Source of the DNA: Chloroflexota bacterium
Lineage (GTDB): Bacteria; Chloroflexota; Anaerolineae; B4-G1
Reading direction: 5' to 3'
Assembly (NCBI GenBank): GCA_024232355.1
Contig: JAAEPW010000386.1
Coordinates: 1-64,000 of the forward strand
Length of the DNA: 64,000 nt
The first letter of the stretch is position 1, and each line of letters opens with the position of its first letter. A program made the position numbers and the translations under genes. This document shows, piece by piece, positions 8,625 to 17,773 of this stretch. The notes under the pieces were generated by a model. It worked only from the letters and a program-made list of their open reading frames with translations, was not told where the DNA came from and did not search any database.

Positions 8625-9532
8625 GATTGACTGGTCGCCAGCGCCCGCGCAATGCGAGCGGCCACACGAGCATTGTTGAGCAATAATGCTTCATTGGCGC
8701 GACGCGCTTGTCCATCGGTCAGTTCAACCAGCCGGGCCAACAAAAAGGGTGTTAGGGTCTTGCCACTCACACCCTTTGCGTCTGCTTCTTCGACCGCTTG
8801 CGCGATGGCTGTTTCGACTTGCTCAGTGGCGAGTTCATCGGCTTTGGAGACAGGGACGCAAGTCAAGAGTGCTGCTGAAAGCCCCAGTTTTGTCTGTGCT
8901 TGAGCCATTTGGGCGACCTCTTCGGGCGTCTCGACTCGCGCATCTATCCCCAATCCCGAGTTGCGGCTGTAAAAGGCAGGAAACTCGTCCGTGCCATAGC
9001 CGAGTACCGGCACACCGTGGGTCTCTAGAACCTCTAGCGTGCGCAAAAGATCGAGAATAGCCTTGGCCCCCGCACAGACGACGACCATAGGGATAGAGGC
9101 CAGCGCGAGCAGATCGGCAGAGACGTCTTCTGGATGCCCCCGGTGCACACCCCCGATGCCCCCGGTAGCAAAGACCCGAATGCCAGCGCGGTGAGCCAGA
9201 TGCATAGTGGCAGCCACGGTTGTGCCGCCGTTTGCGCCTTGGGCAGTCACGATGGACAAGTCTCGCAGGCTGACCTTACGGGCCGTCCGGTCAGAGGCCA
9301 GCCGAGTTAGTTCCTCGTCAGAAAGTCCGACTCGTGGTTTGCCATCCAGCATAGCGATGGTAGCCGGTAAAGCCCCTTCCTCGCGCACCGTTGCCTGCAT
9401 CTGGTTGGCGATCTCCAGGTTGGCTGGGGGAGCAAACCCATGGGTGATGAGGGCCGATTCCAAAGCTACCACAGGGGTTCCTTTTGCAAGGGCCTGTTCG
9501 ACCTCGGGGGCGATTTGTGTCTTGTGGCTCAC
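8621..9532 (-). CDS. psuG: Pseudouridine-5'-phosphate glycosidase
   Basis: Product 303 residues, the usual length for PsuG, which splits pseudouridine 5'-phosphate into uracil and ribose 5-phosphate. Family hallmarks seen: VALESALITHG (with the conserved glutamate), GLSDEEL, GANGGTTVAATM, FATGGIGGVHRG, the VVCAGAKAILDL lysine and GYGTDEFPAF. The GTG start overlaps the stop of the upstream gene in a GTGA junction, which implies translational coupling. An open frame continues upstream to 9949, but that stretch is only the other frame of the upstream gene. No PsuK kinase is adjacent, so the source of the phosphorylated substrate is unknown here. Confidence 0.92.
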   Translation of the reverse strand: MSHKTQIAPEVEQALAKGTPVVALESALITHGFAPPANLEIANQMQATVREEGALPATIAMLDGKPRVGLSDEELTRLASDRTARKVSLRDLSIVTAQGANGGTTVAATMHLAHRAGIRVFATGGIGGVHRGHPEDVSADLLALASIPMVVVCAGAKAILDLLRTLEVLETHGVPVLGYGTDEFPAFYSRNSGLGIDARVETPEEVAQMAQAQTKLGLSAALLTCVPVSKADELATEQVETAIAQAVEEADAKGVSGKTLTPFLLARLVELTDGQARRANEALLLNNARVAARIARALATSQS

Positions 9533-10035
9533 TCGACGATTTGCTCCTGGCTCAAATAATCTTCCAGGCGTTGGCCGATGATGGCGTAACGAAAATCGTG
9601 TCCTTGGAGTACCTGCACTGCACCATAGAGACCGTAGAGCACAAAAGTGGCTCCGATCAGAAGAAAGACGCCCATTACACAAAATGGAAAAAAGCTGGTG
9701 AGAAAGGTGATCAATATAGCAACCAACCCACCAAGAGCGTCCGGATTGCCAACGCCTTCCATAGCAAAGATACCCAGTGGCATTGCCGCAAACATTCCAA
9801 GGAAAGAACACATGTAACAAGCGCCGCCAAGGAAAGCAAGCATGATTATGCAGAGTTGATAAGCAACTCCTTGCAGTGCCTGAAAGCCAACAAATCGTGT
9901 TTTTTCTCGTTGTGTGGCCCAAATGACGATAGCGGCGATGAGTCCCCATAAGGGAAGGATGACACTGGCGTGAGCCAGCGCGGCTAGGATGCGCTCGTCT
10001 TGCGTTACCTCACTCGTGGTGTTTTCTGATTCCAT
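9529..10035 (-). CDS. DUF4870-type small membrane protein
   Basis: A 168-residue protein with an acidic N-terminus (MESENTTSEVTQDERILAALAHAS) and hydrophobic segments near 28-45, 65-90, 90-115 and 120-145. The ERILAALAH and WATQREKTRFVGFQALQG wording is typical of DUF4870 (Tic20-like) proteins, whose role is not established. The second of two adjacent ATG codons has the better spacing to GGAGG. It is coupled to psuG by a four-base overlap; no functional link to pseudouridine breakdown is known to me. Confidence 0.7.
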   Translation of the reverse strand: MESENTTSEVTQDERILAALAHASVILPLWGLIAAIVIWATQREKTRFVGFQALQGVAYQLCIIMLAFLGGACYMCSFLGMFAAMPLGIFAMEGVGNPDALGGLVAILITFLTSFFPFCVMGVFLLIGATFVLYGLYGAVQVLQGHDFRYAIIGQRLEDYLSQEQIVE

Positions 10036-10061
10036 CATGTTCCTCCTTTTGCTATGGCTTG

Positions 10062-11279
10062 TTACCCCAATAACTCTACCGCCAATTGGGCATAGACCTC
10101 GGCGGCGGCATAGACGTCGGCTAGCCGCACGTGCTCGTCAGCGGTGTGTGCGTGACGTGGATCGCCTGGCCCAAACCCTACAGTCGGGATGCCGGCCACA
10201 CCAGCCGTGTAGGTCCCCTCGGTTGAAAAGTCCCATTTGGTCACTCGAGGTCGGCGTTTCAGTTGTGCTCTCACAGCTCTCACAGTATTTGTTACCAATG
10301 GGTGATCCTCTGGCATCACCCAGGCGGGGTAGCACTCGCGGGTACTGCATGCGTAACTGGTGTAACTGGTGGCATTGTACTCGGTCACCTCAATCTCGGC
10401 GCGTACTCCTTCACGAGCGATCACTCGTTGCACTTCTGCCAGGGCCTTTGTTTCGGTCTCGCCCAGTGTCAGTCGTCGGTCGATGATCAACTCGCAGCGG
10501 TCAGGTATAGCATTGCGACTGCTGGCACTGGACGTGATGTCGGTCACTGCCAGTGTGCCGGGGCCGAGAAAATCATCGGTGGACAACTGTTCCGCCAAAA
10601 GCTCCAAGCCGAACACCAGTCGCGCCGTCGTATAGATGGCATTGTCTCCTAATCGTGGGCTGGCGGCATGAGCTGAACGTCCATAAGTGACAAGCCGTAT
10701 CTCTATCCGCCCCCGCTGCCCACGACTAACGTCTAAATTGGTCGGCTCGCCCAGCACCATCCAATCTGGACGTATCCCTTCCTCTTCGATCAGGACCCGC
10801 GATCCCAGACCTTCGCACGGTTCCTCTTGTACCACACAGGCCACAACGATATCGCCTTTCAGGGGAACCTGTGCGTCGCGGACAAGTTTGGCCCCATAGA
10901 TCATCGCAGCCACTCCGCCTTTCATATCGCAAGAGCCGAGGCCGTACAGTATGCCATCCTCAACCCTGGCCCCGAAAGGATCATAGCTCCACGCTGAGGC
11001 GTCGCTGACACGAACCGTGTCCATATGACCATTGAGCATCAGAATCGGACCATGACCCGGACCGATCCGACCAACCACGTTCCCAATGCGATCGGTATGC
11101 ACATCGTGAAAATCGAGACGCTTCATCTCGGCAATAATGCGTTCGGCCACCGCGCTCTCTCTAGTCGAGGGACTGGGCGTTTGCACCAGATCACGTAGAA
11201 AAGGCAATAAACTTGTTTGATCTTGAAAGCTTAGTTTGAATGGATTCATTGAGGGAGATTGTAGGCTGAAATGGCTCAT
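10062..11279 (-). CDS. M20-family amidohydrolase, YgeY-like
   Basis: A 405-residue metallopeptidase-fold protein of the ArgE/DapE/CPG2 superfamily. Metal-ligand motifs visible: NGHMDTV, GSCDMKGG, QEEPCEG, GEPTNLD and, near the end, the AHTADEHV histidine. The wording KWDFSTEGTYTAGVAGIPTVGFGPG is characteristic of the YgeY subgroup, often labelled selenium-metabolism-linked from genome context in other bacteria. No selenium gene is nearby and no in-frame TGA is used, so that label says little here. It probably hydrolyses an N-acyl amino acid or dipeptide-like amide. The start is uncertain: ATG at 11249 is an alternative, and neither has a clear ribosome site. Confidence 0.8.
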   Translation of the reverse strand: MSHFSLQSPSMNPFKLSFQDQTSLLPFLRDLVQTPSPSTRESAVAERIIAEMKRLDFHDVHTDRIGNVVGRIGPGHGPILMLNGHMDTVRVSDASAWSYDPFGARVEDGILYGLGSCDMKGGVAAMIYGAKLVRDAQVPLKGDIVVACVVQEEPCEGLGSRVLIEEEGIRPDWMVLGEPTNLDVSRGQRGRIEIRLVTYGRSAHAASPRLGDNAIYTTARLVFGLELLAEQLSTDDFLGPGTLAVTDITSSASSRNAIPDRCELIIDRRLTLGETETKALAEVQRVIAREGVRAEIEVTEYNATSYTSYACSTRECYPAWVMPEDHPLVTNTVRAVRAQLKRRPRVTKWDFSTEGTYTAGVAGIPTVGFGPGDPRHAHTADEHVRLADVYAAAEVYAQLAVELLG

Positions 11280-11353
11280 TCGTCAAGCGGCGCCAGGGGT
11301 CTATTTAAGAGTGGGCATCCCAACAAGAAAACTCTGGTTTCTCTGTCAGAGTG

Positions 11354-11362
11354 TGCTATAAT
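11354..11362 (+). promoter_or_regulatory. Extended -10 promoter of the alpha/beta hydrolase
   Basis: TGC followed by TATAAT (11357-11362) makes an extended -10 element; no good -35 hexamer is seen. The start codon is 36 bases downstream with GGAG in between. Confidence 0.5.
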
Positions 11363-11398
11363 CGATCTACTTGCAGGGTGCTTAAATAGGAGAAAAAA

Positions 11399-12238
11399 AT
11401 GGATTACATTGAGGGTACGTTTGGGGGTTTCGACGGGCTTGAACTTTATTATCAATGCTGGCTGCCAGAAGGAGAACCAAAAGCCACTCTGACTGTCGTT
11501 CATGGCTTGGGCGAACATGGCGGACGTTATGGCAATGTGGTGGATTGGTTTGTGCCCAAGGGGTACGCAGTTTATGCCTTTGATCTTCGAGGCTTTGGCC
11601 GCTCTCCTGGTCCTCGCGGTTACATCAACGAGTGGGCCGAGTATCGCCAAGATGTCAAGGCCTTTCTGGAATTTGTGCGTGAGCAGGGGCCAAGTCAGAC
11701 TGTTTTCATGTTGGGTCATAGTATGGGAGGGTTAGCTGTTTTGGAATACGTGCTGCATCATCCGGAGGGATTGGCTGGTGTGATCGCTTCTGGGCCGGCG
11801 CTGGGTGTCGATATTCCGCCACTCTTGATGATGTTGAGCAAGGTGCTATCGGGTGTTTTGCCTCGGCTTGCGTTCAATACCGGGCTTGATACCACGGCTC
11901 TCTCTCGTGATGTATCTGTGGTTGATGCTTATGTCAATGACCCGCTGGTGCATAGCTTGAGCACGCCACGCTTTGGCATCGAATTCCCTCGGACAATTGA
12001 GTGGACGCAGGCGCATGCTGCCGAGATGCAGATACCGTGTTTGATCGTACATGGCGGTGATGATCGCATAGTTCCGCCCGAAGGCAGTCGCATCTTTTAC
12101 GATAATATGACCATTGCTGACAAGGAGCGGCAGGTCTACGAGGGGTACTATCATGAGGTCTTTAATGACATTGGCAAGGAAAAGGTTCTCACAGCTGTGG
12201 AAACTTGGGTGGAGGAGCATTTAGTGGGCCTCAAGTGA
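11399..12238 (+). CDS. Alpha/beta hydrolase, monoacylglycerol lipase type
   Basis: A 279-residue serine hydrolase of the hydrolase_4 / lysophospholipase group. The catalytic triad can be placed: Ser108 in GHSMGG, Asp222 in HGGDDRIV and His252 in YYHEVFND. VHGLGEHGGRY (34-44) supplies the oxyanion strand, and FDLRGFGRSPGPRGY matches monoacylglycerol lipases. These enzymes cleave monoacylglycerols or lysophospholipids. A GGAG site is well spaced from the ATG. No signal peptide, so cytosolic or membrane-peripheral. Confidence 0.85.
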   Translation: MDYIEGTFGGFDGLELYYQCWLPEGEPKATLTVVHGLGEHGGRYGNVVDWFVPKGYAVYAFDLRGFGRSPGPRGYINEWAEYRQDVKAFLEFVREQGPSQTVFMLGHSMGGLAVLEYVLHHPEGLAGVIASGPALGVDIPPLLMMLSKVLSGVLPRLAFNTGLDTTALSRDVSVVDAYVNDPLVHSLSTPRFGIEFPRTIEWTQAHAAEMQIPCLIVHGGDDRIVPPEGSRIFYDNMTIADKERQVYEGYYHEVFNDIGKEKVLTAVETWVEEHLVGLK

Positions 12239-12246
12239 GTCATTGT

Positions 12247-12274
12247 TTGACAGCCCGAGCCTTTGTGTTAGAAT
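12247..12274 (+). promoter_or_regulatory. Promoter of the GT2 / glycosylphosphotransferase pair
   Basis: A perfect TTGACA (12247-12252), 16-base spacer and TAGAAT (12269-12274). Transcription would begin near 12281, just before the leader hairpin at 12292. Confidence 0.65.
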
Positions 12275-12291
12275 GACACGGCCCTTGTGGG

Positions 12292-12322
12292 GGTGACCTT
12301 TTCCTCCCCTAAAAGTGTCACC
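12292..12322 (+). promoter_or_regulatory. Leader hairpin before the GT2 gene
   Basis: GGTGAC plus CTTTT (12292-12302) pairs with AAAAG, a one-base bulge, and GTCACC (12311-12322); loop of eight bases. It would form at the 5' end of the transcript, 30 bases before the start codon. No U-run follows, so an RNA-stability or translation role is more likely than termination. Confidence 0.45.
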
Positions 12323-12352
12323 TTCAGAATAGGGAATTCTTGACGACAGACG

Positions 12353-13261
12353 ATGCTTGATCTTGGGATTGTTATTACCAGTTACAACACGTGCGACTTG
12401 CTATGGACTTGTTTGCGTTCAGTCTATGACAGCCAGGGTGATTTTGCCTTTCAAGTCTATGTTGTGGATAATGCCTCGATTGATGGTAGTGCTGAGATGG
12501 TCGCTGCCAAGTTTCCTCAAGCGAGGGTGATAACCAACACAGAAAATGTTGGTTATCCCAGGGCCAATAATCAGGGATTGGAAGCCTTTGGCTTTGCTCA
12601 AACCTCACTTTTGAATTCCCAGACACCACGGTTCGCGCTGCTCCTGAATCCAGATACCGAATTGCCACCAGATGCATTGTCTCAGATGTTGGATTTCATG
12701 TCCGAGCACGTTGATACTGGTATGGTGGGTCCCAAACTGGTGCTCCTCGATGGTTCTCTAGACTTGGCCTGTCGCCGGTCGTTTCCCACACCGGAGGTGT
12801 CTTTGTATCGGTTTACGGGTCTGTCTCGTCTCTTTCCCCACAGCCGGCGTTTTGGCCGTTACAATTTGACATATCTCGATCCTGACCATGTTGCTGAAGT
12901 GGATTCTGTTGTTGGGGCATTTATGATGGTACGGGCAGAGGCGATTGCTCAAGTGGGTTTGATGGATGGGCAGTTTTTTATGTACGGAGAGGATTTGGAT
13001 TGGGCTTACCGCATCAAGGCGGCGGGTTGGAAGGTTTACTACAACCCAGCAGTGACAGTGTTGCACGTCAAGCGGGCGGCCAGCCGCCATAGCCCCCGAG
13101 CCCAGGTCGAGTTTTTTCGTGCAATGGATATCTTCTATCGAAAGCACTATGCTGCTCAGACTCCGGGGTGGGTCCACGTATTTATCGTCAGTCTCATTTG
13201 GTTACGTCAGAGATTTGAGCAGTTGCGAGTTGGTTTAGCGACCGGCACGTTGGATAAATAA
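12353..13261 (+). CDS. Family 2 glycosyltransferase (rhamnosyltransferase-like)
   Basis: A 302-residue GT-A-fold transferase. The nucleotide-sugar strand GIVITSYN and VVDNASIDGS, the NVGYPRANNQG motif and the LLLNPDTELP metal-binding motif are all present, as is the late MYGEDLDWAYRIKAAGWKVYY block typical of rhamnosyl- and related transferases. Such enzymes add sugars to lipid-linked polysaccharide precursors on the cytoplasmic face. It is followed 14 bases later by a polyprenyl glycosylphosphotransferase, so the two probably serve the same exopolysaccharide or surface glycan. Confidence 0.85.
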   Translation: MLDLGIVITSYNTCDLLWTCLRSVYDSQGDFAFQVYVVDNASIDGSAEMVAAKFPQARVITNTENVGYPRANNQGLEAFGFAQTSLLNSQTPRFALLLNPDTELPPDALSQMLDFMSEHVDTGMVGPKLVLLDGSLDLACRRSFPTPEVSLYRFTGLSRLFPHSRRFGRYNLTYLDPDHVAEVDSVVGAFMMVRAEAIAQVGLMDGQFFMYGEDLDWAYRIKAAGWKVYYNPAVTVLHVKRAASRHSPRAQVEFFRAMDIFYRKHYAAQTPGWVHVFIVSLIWLRQRFEQLRVGLATGTLDK

Positions 13262-13275
13262 CAGGAGATTGCGAC

Positions 13276-14694
13276 GTGAAGTCAAAGGCACGAATCCAGG
13301 TTGTTTTTGTTCTGACACTGGCCCTGACGGATTTAGTGGTGGCTGGTCTGGCTTTTTTACTTGCCTATTGGATGCGTCGTTTGATTTCTTGGCCGAACTA
13401 TGCGCAGAATATGGGTGATTTCCCTGATTATACAGGGATCGTTCTCGCTCATGCCGCGTCTATTCTGACAGTGTTTGCTTTTTCTCGATTGTACCGCCTG
13501 ACTCGAAATCCTTCGCGTATTGACGAGTTCTACTCTATTTTCGCATCTACCACTGTGGGTACTTTGGTGGGGGTGGCTCTTGCATCCTTGCTTTTTAAAA
13601 ACGGTCCCCTAGAATTGGATTATTCACGAATGATGATTTTGTATGGTTGGGGTTTCACTATCATATTCGTCAATATGGGCCGGCTGGCACATGCGCAGAT
13701 ACGGACTGAACTGCGAAAGCAGGGATGGGGGCATGATCGTGTGCTCGTGGTCGGCACTGGTGAAGTGGGGCAGATGATTTTCCAGAAAATCCAGTCGAAT
13801 CCTGGTTTGGGATATGGGGCAATCGGTTTTGTCGCCGCTAATGGTCAAGAAAGAGAGGTGCTATTGGGTGCTCCAATCCTTGGTCATGCCAGCGACTTGT
13901 CGTTGATTATTGACGAGCATCAGATTGATGAGGTCATCATTGCATTGCCGGAGGCGACACATCAAGAAATTTTAATGTTGATTTCAGAATGTGAACGCGG
14001 TAAAGTAACTATCAAGGTTTTTCCAGACATGTTTCAATATATGGCCAGCCAGGTGGGGATCGGTGATCTGGGAGGGTTGCCATTGTTGACTGTGCGCAAC
14101 ATTGCTTTGCGCGGCTGGAAGCGTTCGGCCAAACGATTGATGGACATTGTTGGGGCGGCATGTGGATTGGTTTTGATCTCGCCGTTGATGATGTTGATGG
14201 CCGTCCTGATCAAGTTGGATTCACGCGGTCCGGTATTCTACGCGCAGGAGCGGATGGGGCTTGACGCTCGGTCCTTTCAAATACTAAAGTTTCGGTCTAT
14301 GCGGCAGGATGCCGAAAGTCATGGGGCAGGGTGGACGGTAGAGAATGATCCTCGAACCACCCGTTTGGGTCGCATTATCCGTCGTATCAATGTGGATGAA
14401 TTGCCTCAGTTGATCAATGTGTTGATTGGAGAGATGAGCCTGGTAGGACCACGTCCAGAGCGTCCAGTGTACGTCAACCAGTTTCGCCGTTCGATCCCCC
14501 GTTATATGGATCGTCATTGGGAGAGGGCAGGTATGACTGGTTGGGCGCAGGTCAACGGGCTGCGGGGCGACACCTCTATTGTCGAGAGAACAAAGTATGA
14601 CTTGTGGTATATTGAGAACTGGTCGTTGTCTTTGGACATCAAGATACTGATTCGGCAGTTCTTTAACGTGTTCAGATCGCCGAATGCGTATTGA
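13276..14694 (+). CDS. Undecaprenyl-phosphate sugar phosphotransferase (WcaJ/WbaP type)
   Basis: A 472-residue protein starting at GTG after AGGAG. Five hydrophobic segments occur: four within about residues 8-120, then one near 290. A Rossmann-like nucleotide-binding region (VLVVGTGEVGQMI, about 155-167) follows the first four, and the last 190 residues are the bacterial sugar transferase domain: YAQERMG, FQILKFRSM, DELPQLINVL, GEMSLVGPRPE and GMTGWAQVNGLRG. Enzymes of this family move a sugar-1-phosphate from a nucleotide sugar to undecaprenyl phosphate, the first step of many exopolysaccharide and O-antigen pathways. It is in operon with the upstream GT2 gene. Confidence 0.9.
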   Translation: MKSKARIQVVFVLTLALTDLVVAGLAFLLAYWMRRLISWPNYAQNMGDFPDYTGIVLAHAASILTVFAFSRLYRLTRNPSRIDEFYSIFASTTVGTLVGVALASLLFKNGPLELDYSRMMILYGWGFTIIFVNMGRLAHAQIRTELRKQGWGHDRVLVVGTGEVGQMIFQKIQSNPGLGYGAIGFVAANGQEREVLLGAPILGHASDLSLIIDEHQIDEVIIALPEATHQEILMLISECERGKVTIKVFPDMFQYMASQVGIGDLGGLPLLTVRNIALRGWKRSAKRLMDIVGAACGLVLISPLMMLMAVLIKLDSRGPVFYAQERMGLDARSFQILKFRSMRQDAESHGAGWTVENDPRTTRLGRIIRRINVDELPQLINVLIGEMSLVGPRPERPVYVNQFRRSIPRYMDRHWERAGMTGWAQVNGLRGDTSIVERTKYDLWYIENWSLSLDIKILIRQFFNVFRSPNAY

Positions 14695-14728
14695 TGCATA
14701 GAGGCTGTCTGATTAGCAAAAACAAAGA

Positions 14729-14763
14729 GCGCCGTCAAATATTGATGCCTTTTTGACGACGCC
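14729..14763. terminator. Stem-loop between converging genes
   Basis: GCGCCGTCAAA (14729-14739) pairs with TTTGACG.GCC (14752-14763) with one bulged position. It sits between the stop of the glycosylphosphotransferase and the stop of the minus-strand LysM gene, where it could serve as a shared terminator. There is no long T-run on the plus side. Confidence 0.4.
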
Positions 14764-14771
14764 CTGTGACG

Positions 14772-16385
14772 TTATGAAATGCTATCGTTAGAATCCCGAC
14801 GCTTGAGAACAAAGAGAACGGCTGCTCCTGCTGCCAGCGCCAGCACTAGGATACCGCCAATCTTGGCGAGGTTTGCAACGACACGGCCTGCAGTTGAACT
14901 GTCACTTGATCCGTCGCTTTCTTGGTTCTCTGTCGCAGGGTCGGTGCTTTCGTTTGGAGAAGGGTTCTCGCCTTCTCCTCGCACAACTCCAAACTGAATA
15001 TCGAGGCTGGTTCCTTCTGCAACTGCCACGGGCCACTCGGCCTGACCGCTGGGATTGAATCCGGCAGCTGCTTCCAAGATCACGCGATAAGCTCCAGGAG
15101 CCAATCCGGTAAAGCAGTGGGGTTCGCTAACACCATCGGAAGTGTATTGGGCCACTATTGTGCCAGAAGCGGTATCATCAGCGACCCTAAACTGGGCCGA
15201 GGGCACCAAGTGTTCGATCGCTTGATCATCTCGGAACGAGTTGCCGTTCTCGTCATAGTAGGCCAATACACAAATGGCTGCTCCTCCAGTGTTGTTTTCC
15301 TCGGGTTCTGTGACAGGCGCGTCGGGATTTTCTGGTGTAGGGCTGGGTGGGGGAGGCAAGGTGGTGGGAACAGGGGTCTCGCTGGGTAGAGAGATCACAA
15401 GTTCCTGGCCCGGCACGATGACGTCGTTGCTGCCAAGAGATCCGGCGTTGAGCGTGCGGATTTGATCAGCCGGCACATTATAATCTAATGCAATACCAAA
15501 GAGGGTGTCTCCCGATTCGACGATGTGTACAGTAGCGCCATCTGGACGCGGTGTGGCGGTGGGGCGTGGTGTAGGGCTTGGTCCAGGGGTTGGGGTTGGC
15601 GGTGCTGGCGGTGGTGTGTTTGTCGGTGGTGTGCCTGGTGAAGTCGAAACCAAGCTGGCATCGTCCCAGTAGGCGTCTTGATACTTGTAGGCCCACTTGC
15701 TCTTGGATCGCAGGAAAACACACACACTCCCTCCTGCGCCTACCTGGACAGTGGCTGGGCCAATGTACGAGTATTTGTCAGGTGCGGTTTGCGCTGTGCT
15801 CCAGACGATGTTGGGAGAAAACGGATCCGTGTTACCATCGGGCGCAATCCCAACCTGAAAAGTCTGGTTCCAAGGATCTCCACAAGTATAGCCCATCGGG
15901 TCATTTTTATCGCAACTCCACCCATGGGCGTGGGCTGAGAACTCTACGGTTGAGTTGGGCTCTAGGCCGTTCACAACCTGGTAGATTCCTGTGTCTTGCA
16001 AGCGGTAAAAGGTAAAGAGAAGTAGCGCATAGTTGCCGCTGCGGACGCGCGGTAGATCACCAGTGAATGGAGGTACATTGGGGATAGTCTTGACCTCGGG
16101 CTGTCCGTAGCCGTCTGACTTGCGCCACCACGTGACCCAGCCTTGTGGAGTAAAGATGTTGTCGTGAAAGGTGCCATCGAACACGTCGTGTGTCCAGTTG
16201 TCCAGACACCACCCGGGTTCGGAGCCAGGCGCGCAGTTGAGCCCCTCAAAGCCGGGGTTTTTTAACAATTCTGTTCCTTCTTGCGCGTTCTGCGAGATGC
16301 TGGGCATAGCCATAGAGAAAATTGGCACTATACTCAATACTGTGACCGCTAGCAAGATACCGACCAATGTGCGTTTTTGAATCAT
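14772..16385 (-). CDS. Secreted, C-terminally anchored LysM protein
   Basis: The start follows GGAGGG; product 537 residues. A signal peptide (about 1-26) is followed by a module starting LLKNPGFEG and running to about 265, a proline/threonine-rich linker, a LysM domain (TVHIVESGDTLFGIALDYN, about 295-345), a second PT-rich linker, a beta-sandwich near 375-465 and a C-terminal membrane segment followed by KRRDS. LysM binds peptidoglycan sugars, so the protein should sit on the cell surface. The first module is closely mirrored in the cytosolic-looking gene at 60.4 kb, including IFTPPNW/IFTPQGW, LLFTF, FLRSK and DAYWDDA. A consensus promoter and a leader hairpin precede it. Confidence 0.8.
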   Translation of the reverse strand: MIQKRTLVGILLAVTVLSIVPIFSMAMPSISQNAQEGTELLKNPGFEGLNCAPGSEPGWCLDNWTHDVFDGTFHDNIFTPQGWVTWWRKSDGYGQPEVKTIPNVPPFTGDLPRVRSGNYALLLFTFYRLQDTGIYQVVNGLEPNSTVEFSAHAHGWSCDKNDPMGYTCGDPWNQTFQVGIAPDGNTDPFSPNIVWSTAQTAPDKYSYIGPATVQVGAGGSVCVFLRSKSKWAYKYQDAYWDDASLVSTSPGTPPTNTPPPAPPTPTPGPSPTPRPTATPRPDGATVHIVESGDTLFGIALDYNVPADQIRTLNAGSLGSNDVIVPGQELVISLPSETPVPTTLPPPPSPTPENPDAPVTEPEENNTGGAAICVLAYYDENGNSFRDDQAIEHLVPSAQFRVADDTASGTIVAQYTSDGVSEPHCFTGLAPGAYRVILEAAAGFNPSGQAEWPVAVAEGTSLDIQFGVVRGEGENPSPNESTDPATENQESDGSSDSSTAGRVVANLAKIGGILVLALAAGAAVLFVLKRRDSNDSIS

Positions 16386-16460
16386 TAACTCTTTCCCTCC
16401 AAACTGACGTTGTGCATTGCTGTATTCACTGGCGGCAATAAGGTGGTTGGGTATACAAGG

Positions 16461-16486
16461 TTTCGCGGCCACGATTGGCCGCGAAA
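16461..16486 (-). promoter_or_regulatory. Leader hairpin of the LysM gene
   Basis: A perfect 10-bp stem, TTTCGCGGCC with GGCCGCGAAA, and a six-base loop, located 75 bases before the start codon and inside the predicted 5' untranslated region. No U-run follows. Confidence 0.5.
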
Positions 16487-16576
16487 TAAGTTGGTGAGTG
16501 GCTCGTACAGAGCATTTAAACTTGCTGCATTGTAGAGTTGTGATAAGATTCTCGCCGCACTTGCCAAAGCGGGCAA

Positions 16577-16604
16577 ATTATAGCACAATGCAAGTGCTTG
16601 TCAA
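16577..16604 (-). promoter_or_regulatory. Consensus promoter of the LysM gene
   Basis: On the minus strand TTGACA (16604-16599), a 16-base spacer and TGC-TATAAT (-10 at 16582-16577) match the sigma-70 consensus in all 12 positions plus the extended -10. The predicted leader is about 185 bases. Confidence 0.75.
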
Positions 16605-16635
16605 ACTTTTACAGTCGGGTTGAAAAAGGGTATTT

Positions 16636-17751
16636 ATGCGTGTTTTAATGATTTCCAAAGCCTGTGTAGTGGGCGCTTACCAACGCAAGTTGGAAGAAAT
16701 TGCCTGTTTTCCTGATATCGAATTGATGGTTGTCGTGCCCCCATCGTGGCGTGAAGGTAGCCGCTTGATCCATTTGGAACGCGCTCACACTGTGGGATAT
16801 CAATTGATCGCTGAACCTATTGCATTCAATGGACGCTTTCATTTCCACTTTTATCCTCAAATCGGGCAGCGATTGCGTGCTTTTGCCCCTAATGTTGTGC
16901 ACGTGGATGAGGAGCCTTATAATTTCGCTACTTGGCATGCCCTGTCGTTGGCCAGGAGAGCGGGTTCCCGAGTGTTATGGTTCACGTGGCAGAACCTGAA
17001 TCGTCGTTACCCATTTCTCTTCCGGTTGATCGAGCATTATAATTTGCGTCACGCAGATTATGCGATCGCCGGCAGCGCTGGAGCAGCGATGGTTTGGCGC
17101 GACAAGGGTTTTTCTGGTCCACTGGCCATTATCCCCCAGTTTGGCGTGGATGTCGATATTTTTACTCCCCGTGCTGGCGAACATGACGTTGGCCGTGATT
17201 TTGTCATCGGATATGCGGGGCGGTTGGTGCCAGAAAAAGGGGTAGATGTGCTGTTGGAGGCCGTAGCCGGGATAGGCGGTAACTGGCGACTGATCGTGAT
17301 GGGGGCGGGGTCAGAGCGAGCACAACTGGAGGAGCTTGCTCGTCACCGAGATATAGCTGATCGGACCTCGTTTGAGGACTTTGTTCCTTCGCTGACTATG
17401 CCAGACTTTTACCGAAAACTGGACGCATTTGTGCTTCCTTCGCGTTCTCAACCCAATTGGGTCGAGCAGTTTGGGCGGGTCCTGATCGAGGCGATGGCTT
17501 GTGGTGTGCCCGTGATCGGCTCTGATTGTGGTGAGATTCCCAACGTGATCGGCGACGCCGGTTTGGTCTTTCCTGAGGATGATGCCGACGCCTTGCAGAA
17601 ACACCTGATGCTTTTAATGAGTGACCTCGGGTTACGAACTGATCTGATTCGGCGTGGGCGAGAGCGGGTGTTGGATCAATTTACCCAGGCGCAGATTGCC
17701 GCGCAGACAGTGACCGTTTACCGAGAAATGATCAATGATGAATACCAATGA
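16636..17751 (+). CDS. Family 4 glycosyltransferase
   Basis: A 371-residue GT-B-fold transferase. The N-half ends in a helix region with DYAIAGSAG; the C-half carries the nucleotide-sugar binding core: IGYAGRLVPEKGVDVLLEA, LIVMGAGSER, and the EX7E region VEQFGRVLIEAMACGVPVIGSDCGEIPNVIG. GT4 enzymes use activated sugars to build glycans or glycolipids; the acceptor cannot be read here. An AAAGGG-like site precedes the ATG. Glutamine synthetase follows after 22 bases, so the two may be cotranscribed, although a functional link is not obvious. Confidence 0.85.
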   Translation: MRVLMISKACVVGAYQRKLEEIACFPDIELMVVVPPSWREGSRLIHLERAHTVGYQLIAEPIAFNGRFHFHFYPQIGQRLRAFAPNVVHVDEEPYNFATWHALSLARRAGSRVLWFTWQNLNRRYPFLFRLIEHYNLRHADYAIAGSAGAAMVWRDKGFSGPLAIIPQFGVDVDIFTPRAGEHDVGRDFVIGYAGRLVPEKGVDVLLEAVAGIGGNWRLIVMGAGSERAQLEELARHRDIADRTSFEDFVPSLTMPDFYRKLDAFVLPSRSQPNWVEQFGRVLIEAMACGVPVIGSDCGEIPNVIGDAGLVFPEDDADALQKHLMLLMSDLGLRTDLIRRGRERVLDQFTQAQIAAQTVTVYREMINDEYQ

Positions 17752-17773
17752 GCAACTTATAAAAGGAGAGTAA

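Noticed and set aside
9533..9949. N-terminal extension of psuG
   Set aside because: The extra residues are the shifted reading of the DUF4870 gene; the GTG at 9532 gives the normal PsuG length and a GTGA overlap.
10062..11279. Selenium metabolism locus
   Set aside because: The YgeY-like label comes from context in other bacteria; no selenoprotein, selD, yqeB or similar gene is seen here.
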